A stretch of 64,000 nt of DNA from Stenotrophomonas sp. Ste86. Lineage in GTDB: Bacteria; Pseudomonadota; Gammaproteobacteria; Xanthomonadales; Xanthomonadaceae. How positions within the stretch are numbered: position 1 is the first letter of the stretch; each line of letters starts with the position of its first letter. Position numbers and translations under genes: made by a program. Below the pieces are notes generated by a model. It saw only the letters and a list, made by a program, of their open reading frames with translations, ran no database searches and was not told where the DNA came from. Below are positions 56,594 through 64,000 of this stretch, piece after piece. The stretch lies in the NCBI RefSeq assembly GCF_024519465.1, contig NZ_JALJRW010000019.1, forward strand, positions 1 through 64,000, read 5' to 3'.

Positions 56594-56959
56594 ATGAGCC
56601 CCACCAATACCGAAAACCTGAAGGAACACCTGGGCGAAGCCGGTTCGCACCTGAAGTCCGCGGCCAGCGCCGCCGGCGGTGCGATCAAGGGCGCCACCGG
56701 TGCGGCCGGCGACGAACTGCGCATCGGCAAGGCCAACGTCAAGGCCGAACTGTCCGACACGGCGCTGTCGGGCCTGGCGGCCGCTGAATTTGGCGGTGCC
56801 GCTGCCAAGGAACAGGTCGATGCACTGATGGACAAGGGCAAGGACCTGGTCGACAGCGCTGCCGAGCTGATCCGTGAGCGTCCGCTGGCCTCCTTCGGCG
56901 TGGCCTTCGCCGCCGGTTGGATCATCGCCAAGCTGGCCCGCAGCGGCGGCGACAAGTAA
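56594..56959 (+). CDS. DUF883/ElaB-YqjD-like membrane-anchored protein
   Basis: A 121-residue protein: a helical Ala/Lys-rich cytoplasmic part and a C-terminal membrane span ending RPLASFGVAFAAGWIIAKLARS. ElaB and YqjD of E. coli share this layout and bind ribosomes in stationary phase; transfer of that role is inference. First of three tightly packed genes. Confidence 0.85.
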   Translation: MSPTNTENLKEHLGEAGSHLKSAASAAGGAIKGATGAAGDELRIGKANVKAELSDTALSGLAAAEFGGAAAKEQVDALMDKGKDLVDSAAELIRERPLASFGVAFAAGWIIAKLARSGGDK

Positions 56960-56965
56960 GTCGGC

Positions 56966-57466
56966 GTGAGCGATCAAGCCCAGTCGACCGCTACCGGTGG
57001 CGCGGAATCCCCGCCACCGGACAGCGGTGAAAAAGCACCGCGCCTGGACGAGAGCATCCGCCAGGTCGGTGAGGCCGGCCGTGAGACCGTCGAGTCGGCC
57101 AAGCACACCCTGCGCTCGCTGCGACGGTTGGCCTCGGCCGACTTCGCGCTGGCGCGCAGTGCGTTTGGCCGTGCGCTGGCATGGGCTGGCGTGGCGATCG
57201 TGTTCGGCGCGTCGGCCTGGCTGTTGCTGGCCGGCACGCTGATCGCCCTGATGCAGCGTTGGGGCCTGTCCTGGTTCCACTCGCTGCTGATCACCTCGGT
57301 CGTCAGCCTGCTGGTGACCGGCTATGCGATGTGGCGGGTGTCGTTCTTCTTCCGTCATACCGGCATGCATGCCACCCGCCGGCAGTTGTCGCGGCTGGGG
57401 CTGTATGACGAACCCAGCGATGAAGATCCCGATGCCGACGTCGATACGACGGGGGTGAAGCGATGA
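56966..57466 (+). CDS. YqjE-like membrane protein
   Basis: A 166-residue protein starting at GTG 56966, six bases after the DUF883 stop. A polar N-terminal third, two hydrophobic spans (about 72-95 and 105-128: AWAGVAIVFGASAWLLLAG and SLLITSVVSLLVTG) and an acidic tail. It matches the group labelled phage holin family/YqjE, although nothing phage-related is near. Stop overlaps the next gene (ATGA). Confidence 0.82.
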   Translation: MSDQAQSTATGGAESPPPDSGEKAPRLDESIRQVGEAGRETVESAKHTLRSLRRLASADFALARSAFGRALAWAGVAIVFGASAWLLLAGTLIALMQRWGLSWFHSLLITSVVSLLVTGYAMWRVSFFFRHTGMHATRRQLSRLGLYDEPSDEDPDADVDTTGVKR

Positions 57467-57939
57467 ACTTCGAAGCCTTGCGCCAGCGCGTGCAGCGTGC
57501 CGAGCTGGTGGTGGCGGTGCGAGTGGAAAAAACCCGCAGCAGCTGGTTCTCCCTCAGCACCGTCTGGCGTGCCGGGTGGACGCCGATGCGGATCATAACC
57601 GTGGGTCTTGCCGGCGGCTTCCTGGCCGGCAAACTGGAACCGACCGGGCTCGGCGCCAAGGTGCAGGGTGCGCGTTGGCTGCAGATGATCGGCTCGGTCT
57701 CCAATCTGGTGGCCAGTACCCAGGCCGCGTTCGCCTCGATGCAGGCCGGCGAAGCGGCCGAGACCGCCGAGCAGGCGGCCGACAAGGTGGACGATGCCAC
57801 CGATGACCTGGCCCGCCCGGCTCCCCGGGCAGCTGCACCAGCGCCGCGGGTCAGCCCGCAGCCGCAGCCGCGCGTCGAACCGGCCTCGCCGCAACAGCCG
57901 CAACCGGCCGAAGCAGCCACCGATATTTCCGAACGCTGA
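57463..57939 (+). CDS. hypothetical protein, third gene of the DUF883-YqjE operon
   Basis: A 158-residue protein. An N-terminal helix, a membrane-like segment (TPMRIITVGLAGGFLAGKLEPTG), then an Ala-rich stretch and a Pro/Gln-rich tail. Position corresponds to yqjK of E. coli, but sequence similarity cannot be claimed. ATG overlaps the previous stop, so it is co-translated. Confidence 0.78.
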   Translation: MNFEALRQRVQRAELVVAVRVEKTRSSWFSLSTVWRAGWTPMRIITVGLAGGFLAGKLEPTGLGAKVQGARWLQMIGSVSNLVASTQAAFASMQAGEAAETAEQAADKVDDATDDLARPAPRAAAPAPRVSPQPQPRVEPASPQQPQPAEAATDISER

Positions 57940-57943
57940 AACC

Positions 57944-57978
57944 AGGCCCTGCCGTACTGCGGTGGGGCCTCGCTTTTC
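57944..57978 (+). terminator. weak terminator
   Basis: AGGCCC (57944-57949) and GGGCCT (57965-57970) with a 15-nt loop, then CGCTTTT. Short U-run, moderate strength. Confidence 0.45.
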
Positions 57979-58050
57979 CTGCACGGATACAACACGCCGC
58001 CCGCACCCGGCTTGCCCAATAATGGCGCTCCCTTCCTGCCCGGCGCCCGC

Positions 58051-59142
58051 ATGAGCGTTCCTGCCGCTACCCCCGACGACACCGTCGCCACTGCCCCACT
58101 GCCGCGCCCGCGTGCGCCCATGTCGCTGGTGGTGCTGGCCACGTTGGCGGTCTGTTTCACCCTGTGGGCGGCCCAGGAAGTGATCCTGCCGGTGCTGCTG
58201 GCGATGTTCTTCGCGCTGGTGGGCAACCCGATCCTGCGTCTGCTCGGCAAGCTGTGGATTCCGCGCTTCCTCGCGGCGGTGCTGGTGATCGGCGCGGGCC
58301 TGAGCGGCGCGGCGGCACTGGGCGTGCAGCTGGTCGGCCCGGCGATGGAATGGGCGCAGGAAGCACCGCAGCAACTGCGCAAGGTGGCGCGCCAGGTGCA
58401 GGACCTGACCAAGCCGGTGCAGCAGGCCAACCAGGCCGCGGAGAACTTCGCGCGGGTGGCCGGCGGCGAAGGCAGCCGGCGCGTGCAGATCGTGCGCACC
58501 CAGCTCGATGACCCTTACAAAGTGCTCACCCGTGCACCGCGACTGGCCGCCTCGGTGCTGGCGGTGGTACTGCTGACGCTGTTCTTCATGATCTACGGGC
58601 AGAGCCTGCAGAAGCATGCGATCGCGCTCTTCCCCAGCCGCCAGCAACAGCGCTTCACCACCGACATCCTGCGTTCGATCGAACGCGAGGTATCGCGCTA
58701 CGTGCTCACCATCACCGTGATCAATACGCTGGTGGGACTGGTGTTTTCCGGGGTGTTGCTGCTGCTGGGCATCAGCCTGCAGGAAGCGCTGCTTTGGGGC
58801 ACGGTGGCTGCGCTGCTCAACTTCGCCCCGTACGTGGGCCCGTTGATCGGGGTGGCGTTGATGCTGCTGATGGGCTTTGTCGAGTTCAGCGATCCGCTCA
58901 AGGCGCTGCTGCCGGCTGCCTGCTACCTGGCCCTGCACACGGTGGAAGGCCAGGTGGTCACGCCGATCGTGCTGGGCCGGCGCATGGCGATCTCGCCGCT
59001 GATCCTGATCCTGGCACTGATGGTGTTCGGCTGGCTGTGGGGCATGGTCGGGCTGCTGCTGGCGGTGCCGCTGCTGGTCTGCATCAAGCTGGTGCTGGCG
59101 CGGTTGGAGGGTACCCACGGGTGGGCGCGGCTGCTTGAATGA
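58051..59142 (+). CDS. AI-2E-family transporter (PerM-like)
   Basis: A 363-residue inner-membrane protein of about eight spans. Conserved family segments are visible: FFALVGNPILRLL near the N-terminus, NTLVGLVFSGVLLLLGISLQEALLWGTVAALLNFAPYVGPLIG and HTVEGQVVTPIVLGRRMAISPL. Export of AI-2 or other small molecules is known for a few members only; substrate unknown. Start ATG at 58051. Confidence 0.88.
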   Translation: MSVPAATPDDTVATAPLPRPRAPMSLVVLATLAVCFTLWAAQEVILPVLLAMFFALVGNPILRLLGKLWIPRFLAAVLVIGAGLSGAAALGVQLVGPAMEWAQEAPQQLRKVARQVQDLTKPVQQANQAAENFARVAGGEGSRRVQIVRTQLDDPYKVLTRAPRLAASVLAVVLLTLFFMIYGQSLQKHAIALFPSRQQQRFTTDILRSIEREVSRYVLTITVINTLVGLVFSGVLLLLGISLQEALLWGTVAALLNFAPYVGPLIGVALMLLMGFVEFSDPLKALLPAACYLALHTVEGQVVTPIVLGRRMAISPLILILALMVFGWLWGMVGLLLAVPLLVCIKLVLARLEGTHGWARLLE

Positions 59143-59189
59143 ACCGATCCGGGCATGCCCGCCCCGGATGGCAGGCGTAGAATGGGCGG

Positions 59190-59900
59190 GTGAATTTCCC
59201 AGTCCAAGCCATCACCCTCGACCTCGACGACACCTTGTGGCCGTTCGCCCCCATCGGCGCGCGCATCGACCAGGTGTTGTTCGACTGGATGCGCCAGCAC
59301 AGCCCCGCCACCGCCGCGATGTACCCGGTGGCGGCCATGCGCGAGCTGCGCGAGCGCTCCTTCCACGCCAACCCGCACCTGCACCATGACCTCAGCGCGC
59401 TGCGCCGGTTGACGCTGAGCGAGGCGCTGGAGAAAAGCGGTGCCGACCTGGCCCTGCTCGAACCGGCCTATGAAGCGTTCTACGCCGCGCGCAACCAGGT
59501 GGAGTTCTACCCGGACGCGCTCGACGCGCTGGCGCGGATCGCCGCCAAGGTGCCTGTCGCCGCGCTCAGCAACGGCAACGCCGACCTGCAGCGGATCGGC
59601 CTGGCCCACCATTTCACCTTCCAGCTGGGCTCGCGCGAACACGGCGCGGCCAAGCCGGCGGCCAGCATTTTCCACGCCGCCTGCGACCGCCTGGGCGTTG
59701 CCCCCGCGCATGTGCTGCACGTGGGCGACCACGCCGACATGGACGTGGTTGGTGCGATGCAGGCCGGCCTGCGCGGTTGCTGGATCAACCGCGAAGACCA
59801 CGCCTGGCCCCATCCTTCGCTGCAGCCCGACCTGCAGTTCGACACCCTGACCGGGCTGGCCGACTGGCTGGATGCCAACGCATCCGTCGCTCACGCCTGA
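59190..59900 (+). CDS. HAD-superfamily phosphatase
   Basis: A 236-residue haloacid dehalogenase-like hydrolase: motif I LDLDDTLWP with nucleophile and acid Asp, a helical cap, motif II ALSNGNAD, Lys in GAAKPAASIF and motif IV HVGDHADMDVVGA. YigB/YjjG-like, so FMN or nucleotide monophosphate is a possible substrate. GTG start at 59190 with no Shine-Dalgarno; a -10-like TAGAAT at 59178-59183 ends only six bases upstream, suggesting a leaderless message. Confidence 0.88.
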   Translation: MNFPVQAITLDLDDTLWPFAPIGARIDQVLFDWMRQHSPATAAMYPVAAMRELRERSFHANPHLHHDLSALRRLTLSEALEKSGADLALLEPAYEAFYAARNQVEFYPDALDALARIAAKVPVAALSNGNADLQRIGLAHHFTFQLGSREHGAAKPAASIFHAACDRLGVAPAHVLHVGDHADMDVVGAMQAGLRGCWINREDHAWPHPSLQPDLQFDTLTGLADWLDANASVAHA

Positions 59901-59923
59901 CCACGAACGGAGCCCCACCCCGC

Positions 59924-61291
59924 ATGACCCAGATCAACGGTTTCACCGCCGATACCTCCAAGGCGCTGCCGCTGCACGTGATGAACCGCGAGCAGTTCGG
60001 CGCGTGGCGCGCGCAGCAAAGCGCGGCGCAGCTGGCCTGGATCGACGCACAGCACTTCAACGGCAGCGGCGGCAGCGTGGTGCTGCTGCCTGGTGAGCAT
60101 GGCCTGGCCGGTGCGATCGTCGGTGTGGGCGATGCCGGTGATGCCTATGCCTACGCGCATGCGCCGTTCGCACTGCCCGAAGGCAGCGTGTGGCAGCTGG
60201 CCGATGCACTGCCGGCAGAGATCGAAACCCTGCTGCACATCGGCTGGGGCCTGGGCAGTTACCGCTTCGCGCGGTACCGCAAGCCCAATCGTGCACCGGC
60301 CCAACTGGCGGCCACGCCGTCGGCCGAAGTGCGCGATGTGGTGACTGCCAGCCTGCGCGTGCGCGACTGGGTCAACACGCCCACCGAAGACATGGGCCCG
60401 CAGCAGCTGGAAGACGCCGCGCGCGAGCTGGCCAGCGCGCATGGCGCGCAGATCGAGGTGATCACCGGCGATGCGCTGTTGGAGCAGAATTTCCCGTCCA
60501 TCCACGCAGTGGGCCGCGCCTCGCATCGCGCGCCGCGCCTGATCGTGCTGCGCTGGGGCAAGGCAGGCCAGCCGCACGTGGCGCTGGTCGGCAAGGGCGT
60601 GTGCTTCGACACCGGCGGGCTGGACATCAAGCCGGGCGATGGCATGCGCAACATGAAGAAGGACATGGGCGGCGCCGCGCACGCACTCGGGCTGGCCGGG
60701 CTGATCATGGCCCAGCAGCTGCCGGTGCAGCTGACCCTGCTGATCCCGGCGGTGGAAAACGCGATCGGCCCCGATGCGTTCCGCCCCGGCGAGGTGATCG
60801 CCACCCGCAAGGGCCTGAGCATCGAGATCGACAACACCGACGCCGAAGGGCGGGTGATCCTCGCCGATGCGCTGACCTACGCCAGCGAACAGCAACCGGA
60901 GATCGTGCTCGACTTCGCCACCCTCACCGGTGCGGCACGGATCGCGCTTGGCCCGGACCTGCCGGCGTTGTTCAGCAACGATGACACGCTGGCCCAGCAG
61001 TGGCTGCAGGCCGGTGAAGCGGTGCGCGATCCGGTCTGGCGCATGCCGCTGTGGCGCCCCTACCTGCGCTACCTGCACAGCAACATCGCCGACCTGGCCA
61101 ACGCCGGCTCGCGCATGGCCGGTTCGGTCACCGCCGCGCTGTACCTGGAGCGTTTCATCGCCGAAGGCCAGCGCTGGGCGCACCTGGACGTGTACGCCTG
61201 GAACGATGGCGAGCGCCCGGGCCGCCCGGCCGGTGGCGAGGCGCTGGCGTTGCGCTCGGCATGGACCATGCTCAAGACGCGTTACGCCTGA
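59924..61291 (+). CDS. M17-family leucyl aminopeptidase-like protein
   Basis: A 455-residue cytoplasmic metallopeptidase. The catalytic half has GKGVCFDTGGLDIKPGDGMRNMKKDM (metal/catalytic Lys and Asp), the signature NTDAEGRV and FATLTGAARIALG. The N-terminal half is weakly conserved, as in PepA-like paralogues. ATG at 59924, 23 bases after the HAD gene, so they may be co-transcribed. Confidence 0.92.
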   Translation: MTQINGFTADTSKALPLHVMNREQFGAWRAQQSAAQLAWIDAQHFNGSGGSVVLLPGEHGLAGAIVGVGDAGDAYAYAHAPFALPEGSVWQLADALPAEIETLLHIGWGLGSYRFARYRKPNRAPAQLAATPSAEVRDVVTASLRVRDWVNTPTEDMGPQQLEDAARELASAHGAQIEVITGDALLEQNFPSIHAVGRASHRAPRLIVLRWGKAGQPHVALVGKGVCFDTGGLDIKPGDGMRNMKKDMGGAAHALGLAGLIMAQQLPVQLTLLIPAVENAIGPDAFRPGEVIATRKGLSIEIDNTDAEGRVILADALTYASEQQPEIVLDFATLTGAARIALGPDLPALFSNDDTLAQQWLQAGEAVRDPVWRMPLWRPYLRYLHSNIADLANAGSRMAGSVTAALYLERFIAEGQRWAHLDVYAWNDGERPGRPAGGEALALRSAWTMLKTRYA

Positions 61292-61318
61292 GTCGGCCGG
61301 GCCCTGCCGTGACACCCA

Positions 61319-61348
61319 CAGATCCCCGCTTCGGCGGGGATCTGCATT
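61319..61348 (+). terminator. hairpin terminator with UUCG tetraloop
   Basis: CAGATCCCCGC (61319-61329), loop TTCG, GCGGGGATCTG (61334-61344), then CATTT. Perfect 11-bp stem with a super-stable tetraloop. Confidence 0.8.
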
Positions 61349-61447
61349 TGGAAGAGTTGTCGAAAATGTGAATATCGGTGTCGCCCACGTTCTGACACCA
61401 TGGCCCGGTCGCCCACCCACACGCTTTGTGAAGGCAGGAATCCAGAC

Positions 61448-62560
61448 ATGTCACTCTTCGGCTCTTCCCGTGCCGGCCGCGAGCCGGGCGCACCGCGACC
61501 ACCGTCGCCGCTGCTGTGGATCGCGCTGATCGCCTTGATCGCCGGCCTGCTGGTGCTGGCCTTTGCCTGGCTGGCCGGCTGGATCGGCCGCGACCGCATC
61601 ACCGCGCAGACCTTCACCGACAGCATCGAGGCCACCGGCCCGCCGCAACCGGGCTTCCGCCGCGCGCATACCAAGGGCGTGTGCGTGAGCGGCACGTTCC
61701 AGGGCACGCCGGAAGGCGTGGCGCTGAGTTCGGCGCGCGTGTTCGGGCAACCGCAGGTGCCGGTGCTGGGCCGGCTTTCCATTGGCGGCGGCGACCCGCA
61801 CGGTGCCGACGCCAATGCGCGCGTGCGCAGCATGGCGTTGCAGCTGGTCAGCGATGATGGCCAGGAATGGCGGACGGCGATGAACAGCTTCCCGTTCTTC
61901 GCCGTGCCCACCAGCGAGGCCTTCCTCGAACAGACCCGCGCCGGCATCCCCGATCCGGCCACCGGCAAGCCGGACCCGGCCAAGATGGCCGCCGTGCTGG
62001 CCAAGTACCCGTCCGCGCGTGCGTTCGGGCAGTGGGCCAAGACCGCGCCGTGGTCCAGCAGTTGGGCCGACACCACCTACAACGGGGTCAACGCCTTCCG
62101 CTTCACCGCCGCCGATGGCAGCCATCGCTTCGTGCGCTGGAGCATGCGGCCGCAGGCGCCCTTCGTGGAAATGACACCGGCGCAACGCGCGAAAGCCGGG
62201 CTGGATTACCTGGCCGACGAGTTCGCCCAGCGGCTGGCCCAGGGCCCGGTGCGCTGGGACATGTGGGTCAGCATCGCCGAGGCGGGCGACCCGATCGACG
62301 ATCCGTCACAGGTGTGGCCGGCGCAGCGCCGCCAGGTGAAAGTGGGCACGCTCAGCCTGGTGTCGATGCAGCCCCAGGCCATCGGCGCCTGCCGCGACCT
62401 GAACTACGATCCGTTGATCCTGCCCAGCGGAATCGCCGGTTCCGACGATCCGATCCTGGCCGCGCGGTCGGCGGTGTACTCACAGTCGTTCAACCGCCGC
62501 GAGCGCGAAATCGCCAGCGGCAAGGGTGCGGCGGCCACCGGCAAGGAGAGTGCGCGATGA
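61448..62560 (+). CDS. membrane-anchored catalase-family peroxidase (SrpA-like)
   Basis: A 370-residue protein: N-terminal membrane span (LLWIALIALIAGLLVLAFAWLAG) anchoring a periplasmic catalase-fold domain. The distal-heme His lies in FRRAHTKGVCVSGTF, followed by NSFPFF as in catalase-related peroxidases; the proximal Tyr is probably in RSAVYSQSF. Much shorter than true catalase. Its stop overlaps the cytochrome b561 start (ATGA), so the b-type cytochrome is likely its electron donor. Confidence 0.88.
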   Translation: MSLFGSSRAGREPGAPRPPSPLLWIALIALIAGLLVLAFAWLAGWIGRDRITAQTFTDSIEATGPPQPGFRRAHTKGVCVSGTFQGTPEGVALSSARVFGQPQVPVLGRLSIGGGDPHGADANARVRSMALQLVSDDGQEWRTAMNSFPFFAVPTSEAFLEQTRAGIPDPATGKPDPAKMAAVLAKYPSARAFGQWAKTAPWSSSWADTTYNGVNAFRFTAADGSHRFVRWSMRPQAPFVEMTPAQRAKAGLDYLADEFAQRLAQGPVRWDMWVSIAEAGDPIDDPSQVWPAQRRQVKVGTLSLVSMQPQAIGACRDLNYDPLILPSGIAGSDDPILAARSAVYSQSFNRREREIASGKGAAATGKESAR

Positions 62561-63117
62561 ACCGCGATTCGGGCCATTTCAACCTTACCGCGCGCGTGCT
62601 GCACTGGCTGATGGCGGCGATGATCCTGACCATGCTGTTTGTCGGCGTGGGCATGGTGGCGGCGCTGCACTGGCGGCCGATGCTGATCGACCTGCACCGC
62701 CCGCTCGGCATCGCGATCCTGCTGCTGGTGATCGTGCGCCTGTACAACCGCCTGCGCCATCGGCCGCCGCCGTTGCCCGCCGATCTGCCGGCCTGGCAGG
62801 CGTTCGCCGCGCATGCCTCGCACTGGGTGCTGTACGGCCTGATGCTGGCGATGCCCCTGATCGGCTGGTCGATGCTCTCCGCCGGCGGCTATCCGATCGT
62901 GATGTGGCCGGGCTTCAACCTGCCGGCGATTGTGCCGCACGACCCGTCGTTGTACGTGGCGCTGCGCAACGCGCACAGCCTGTTCGCCTACGCGCTGTTC
63001 GCCACGGTGGTGGCGCATCTGTCCGCGGCGCTGTTCCATCTGTGGGTGCGCCGCGACGGGGTGTTCCAGGCAATGGCGAAGGGCCCGGAGAAAATCCGCG
63101 ACGACCGCCCCCGGTAG
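62557..63117 (+). CDS. cytochrome b561
   Basis: A 186-residue four-helix di-heme membrane cytochrome: FNLTARVLHWLMAAMI (His ligand), DLHRPLGIAILLLVIVRLYNRLRH, HASHWVLYGLMLAMPLIGW and NAHSLFAYALFATVVAHLSAALFH provide the paired His ligands. It would pass electrons from quinol to the peroxidase. The stop codon TAG is the TAG of a GTAG-tipped REP element. Confidence 0.9.
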   Translation: MNRDSGHFNLTARVLHWLMAAMILTMLFVGVGMVAALHWRPMLIDLHRPLGIAILLLVIVRLYNRLRHRPPPLPADLPAWQAFAAHASHWVLYGLMLAMPLIGWSMLSAGGYPIVMWPGFNLPAIVPHDPSLYVALRNAHSLFAYALFATVVAHLSAALFHLWVRRDGVFQAMAKGPEKIRDDRPR

Positions 63118-63187
63118 TGCCGGCCGCTGGCCGGCTTCTCGGGATGTCGATCAGGAGGGTGCAGCGCCGGCCAACGGCCGGCATTAC
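63114..63187 (+). repeat. inverted pair of REP/SMAG palindromes between convergent genes
   Basis: GTAGTGCCGGCC-GCT-GGCCGGC (63114-63135) faces GCCGGCC-AAC-GGCCGGCATTAC (63166-63187). The first contains the cytochrome b561 stop codon and the second covers the desR-like stop codon, so the pair closes both convergent transcripts. Confidence 0.85.
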
Positions 63188-63786
63188 AGCCAGCCCTTCT
63201 GCCTGGCCAACCGATACGCCTCGATACGGTTGGCCACGCCGAGCTTGCCGATGCATTCGGACAGGTAGTTGCGCACGGTGCCATGCGACAGCCCCAGCTG
63301 GGTGGCGATCTCGCTGGCCGAGCGACCGTCGCCGGACAGGCGTAGCACCTGGCGTTCACGGTCGTTGAGCGGGTCGGCCTGCGACCAGGCATCCAGCGCC
63401 AGCTGCGGATCGATCGCGCGCCCGCCGTGCTGCACCTGGCGCAGCGCATCGGCCAAGCGTTCGGCGGGTGCATCCTTGAGCAGGTAGCCGCACACCCCGG
63501 CATCCAGCGCCCGTCGCAGGAAGCCCGAGCGCGCGAAGGTGGTGACGATCACCACCTTGATGGGCAGTTGCTGGCGGGCGATGCGCTGGGCCAGTTCCAG
63601 CCCGGACAGCCCGGGCATTTCGATGTCGGTGACCAGGATGTCCGGCTGCAGCTGCTGCAGCATGCGCCACGCGGCTTCGCCGTCGGCCGCGCTGCCCAGC
63701 ACCTCGATGTCCGGCTCCAACCCCAACAGCGCCGACAGCGCGCCGCGCACCATCGCCTGGTCTTCGGCCAACACGATGCGGATCAT
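63184..63786 (-). CDS. desR: NarL/LuxR-family response regulator, DesR-like
   Basis: A 200-residue regulator: receiver domain with phospho-acceptor D54 (LVTDIEMPG) and K in LLKDAPAER, then a LuxR HTH (LNDRERQVLRLSGDGRSASEIATQLGLSHGTVRNYLSECIGKL). The short receiver-LuxR layout and LLKDAPAERLADAL resemble DesR, which controls lipid desaturase genes in response to membrane fluidity; the target here is unknown. ATG overlaps the kinase stop (ATGA). Confidence 0.88.
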   Translation of the reverse strand: MIRIVLAEDQAMVRGALSALLGLEPDIEVLGSAADGEAAWRMLQQLQPDILVTDIEMPGLSGLELAQRIARQQLPIKVVIVTTFARSGFLRRALDAGVCGYLLKDAPAERLADALRQVQHGGRAIDPQLALDAWSQADPLNDRERQVLRLSGDGRSASEIATQLGLSHGTVRNYLSECIGKLGVANRIEAYRLARQKGWL

Positions 63787-64000
63787 GGCGTGGCCCCACC
63801 CGGGACCGCGGCGGCCGCGACCGCGGCAACTACCGGCGTGGTCGCCGCCGGCAGCGTCACCCGCACCGTCACGCAGGTGCCCTCGCCCTTCGCCGACTGC
63901 ATGGCCAGGGTGCCACGCAGCGCGGTAACGCGTTCGCGCATGCCGGTCAGGCCGTTGCCATCGACGTGGACCCCGCCACGCCCGTCGTCGCGTATCTGCA
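63783..64000 (-). CDS. sensor histidine kinase, C-terminal part (DesK-like), cut by window edge
   Basis: Only the last 72 codons are present. IRDDGRGG, then GNGLTGMRERVTALRGTL, matches the G1/G2 boxes of a HisKA_3-type HATPase domain, and the sequence ends with an Ala/Pro/Val-rich tail. It overlaps the desR-like start and so is its cognate kinase. The sensor part lies beyond 64000. Confidence 0.88.
   Translation of the reverse strand, partial: QIRDDGRGGVHVDGNGLTGMRERVTALRGTLAMQSAKGEGTCVTVRVTLPAATTPVVAAVAAAAVPGGATP

Noticed and set aside
56966-57466. Prophage remnant suggested by a holin-like protein
   Set aside because: The family is the chromosomal YqjE group, flanked by DUF883 and a coupled membrane protein; no phage genes are present.

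Overview
The window is high-GC DNA (roughly two thirds G+C by eye) from a gammaproteobacterium of the family Xanthomonadaceae, most likely Stenotrophomonas. The basis is the gene content and order (tyrS / M23 peptidase / anmK; coaBC-dut-long algC; nrdJa and nrdJb; an Ax21-family protein) and many copies of a short GTAG-tipped palindrome that matches the SMAG class of REP-like elements described in S. maltophilia. No rRNA or tRNA gene lies inside the window. A strong minus-strand promoter at the left edge looks like an rRNA operon promoter firing out of it.

Layout. 0-8.5 kb: tyrS, an envelope M23 peptidase, anmK, then an xthA-ampG-RHH operon on the minus strand, pyrE and a secreted hypothetical protein. 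AnmK and AmpG are both muropeptide-recycling proteins. 8.5-16.8 kb: a complete high-affinity potassium system, kdpFABC-kdpDE, including the 30-codon kdpF, with a KdpE-like site upstream. 16.8-17.5 kb: a gene-free 300-bp higher-order tandem repeat built from REP palindromes, ending in a large near-perfect cruciform. 17.5-27 kb: the coaBC-dut-algC operon, a fic gene lying between coaBC and radC, argS and an FtsN-like SPOR protein. 27-34 kb: small metabolic genes and regulators (AraC, VOC, ydfG, YehS-like, LysR with a divergent MFS transporter, TorF-like porin), punctuated by REP elements.

34-46.9 kb is the main accessory system, an alginate utilisation locus: a FadR/GntR regulator and a TonB-dependent receptor on the minus strand; and, divergently, a PL6 lyase, a PL17 oligoalginate lyase, an MFS uronate transporter, an SDR (predicted DEH reductase), an SGNH esterase and KDG kinase. 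Together they would bind alginate at the surface, cut it to DEH (4-deoxy-L-erythro-5-hexoseulose uronate), import it, reduce it to KDG and phosphorylate it to KDPG. The SGNH enzyme may remove O-acetyl groups. An inverted repeat overlapping the receptor promoter -35 is a candidate operator.

47-64 kb: a Nudix hydrolase, an Ax21-family protein, a gene-poor 700-bp stretch with an RNA-like hairpin, DUF1428 and YdjM-like proteins, and a split class II ribonucleotide reductase (nrdJa, nrdJb) with a histone H1-like gene between its halves. These are followed by a Do-family protease, a DUF883/YqjE-type envelope operon, an AI-2E-family permease, a HAD phosphatase, an M17 aminopeptidase, a membrane catalase-type peroxidase with cytochrome b561, and a DesK/DesR-type two-component system cut by the right edge. 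All calls come from reading the sequence; no database search was run.
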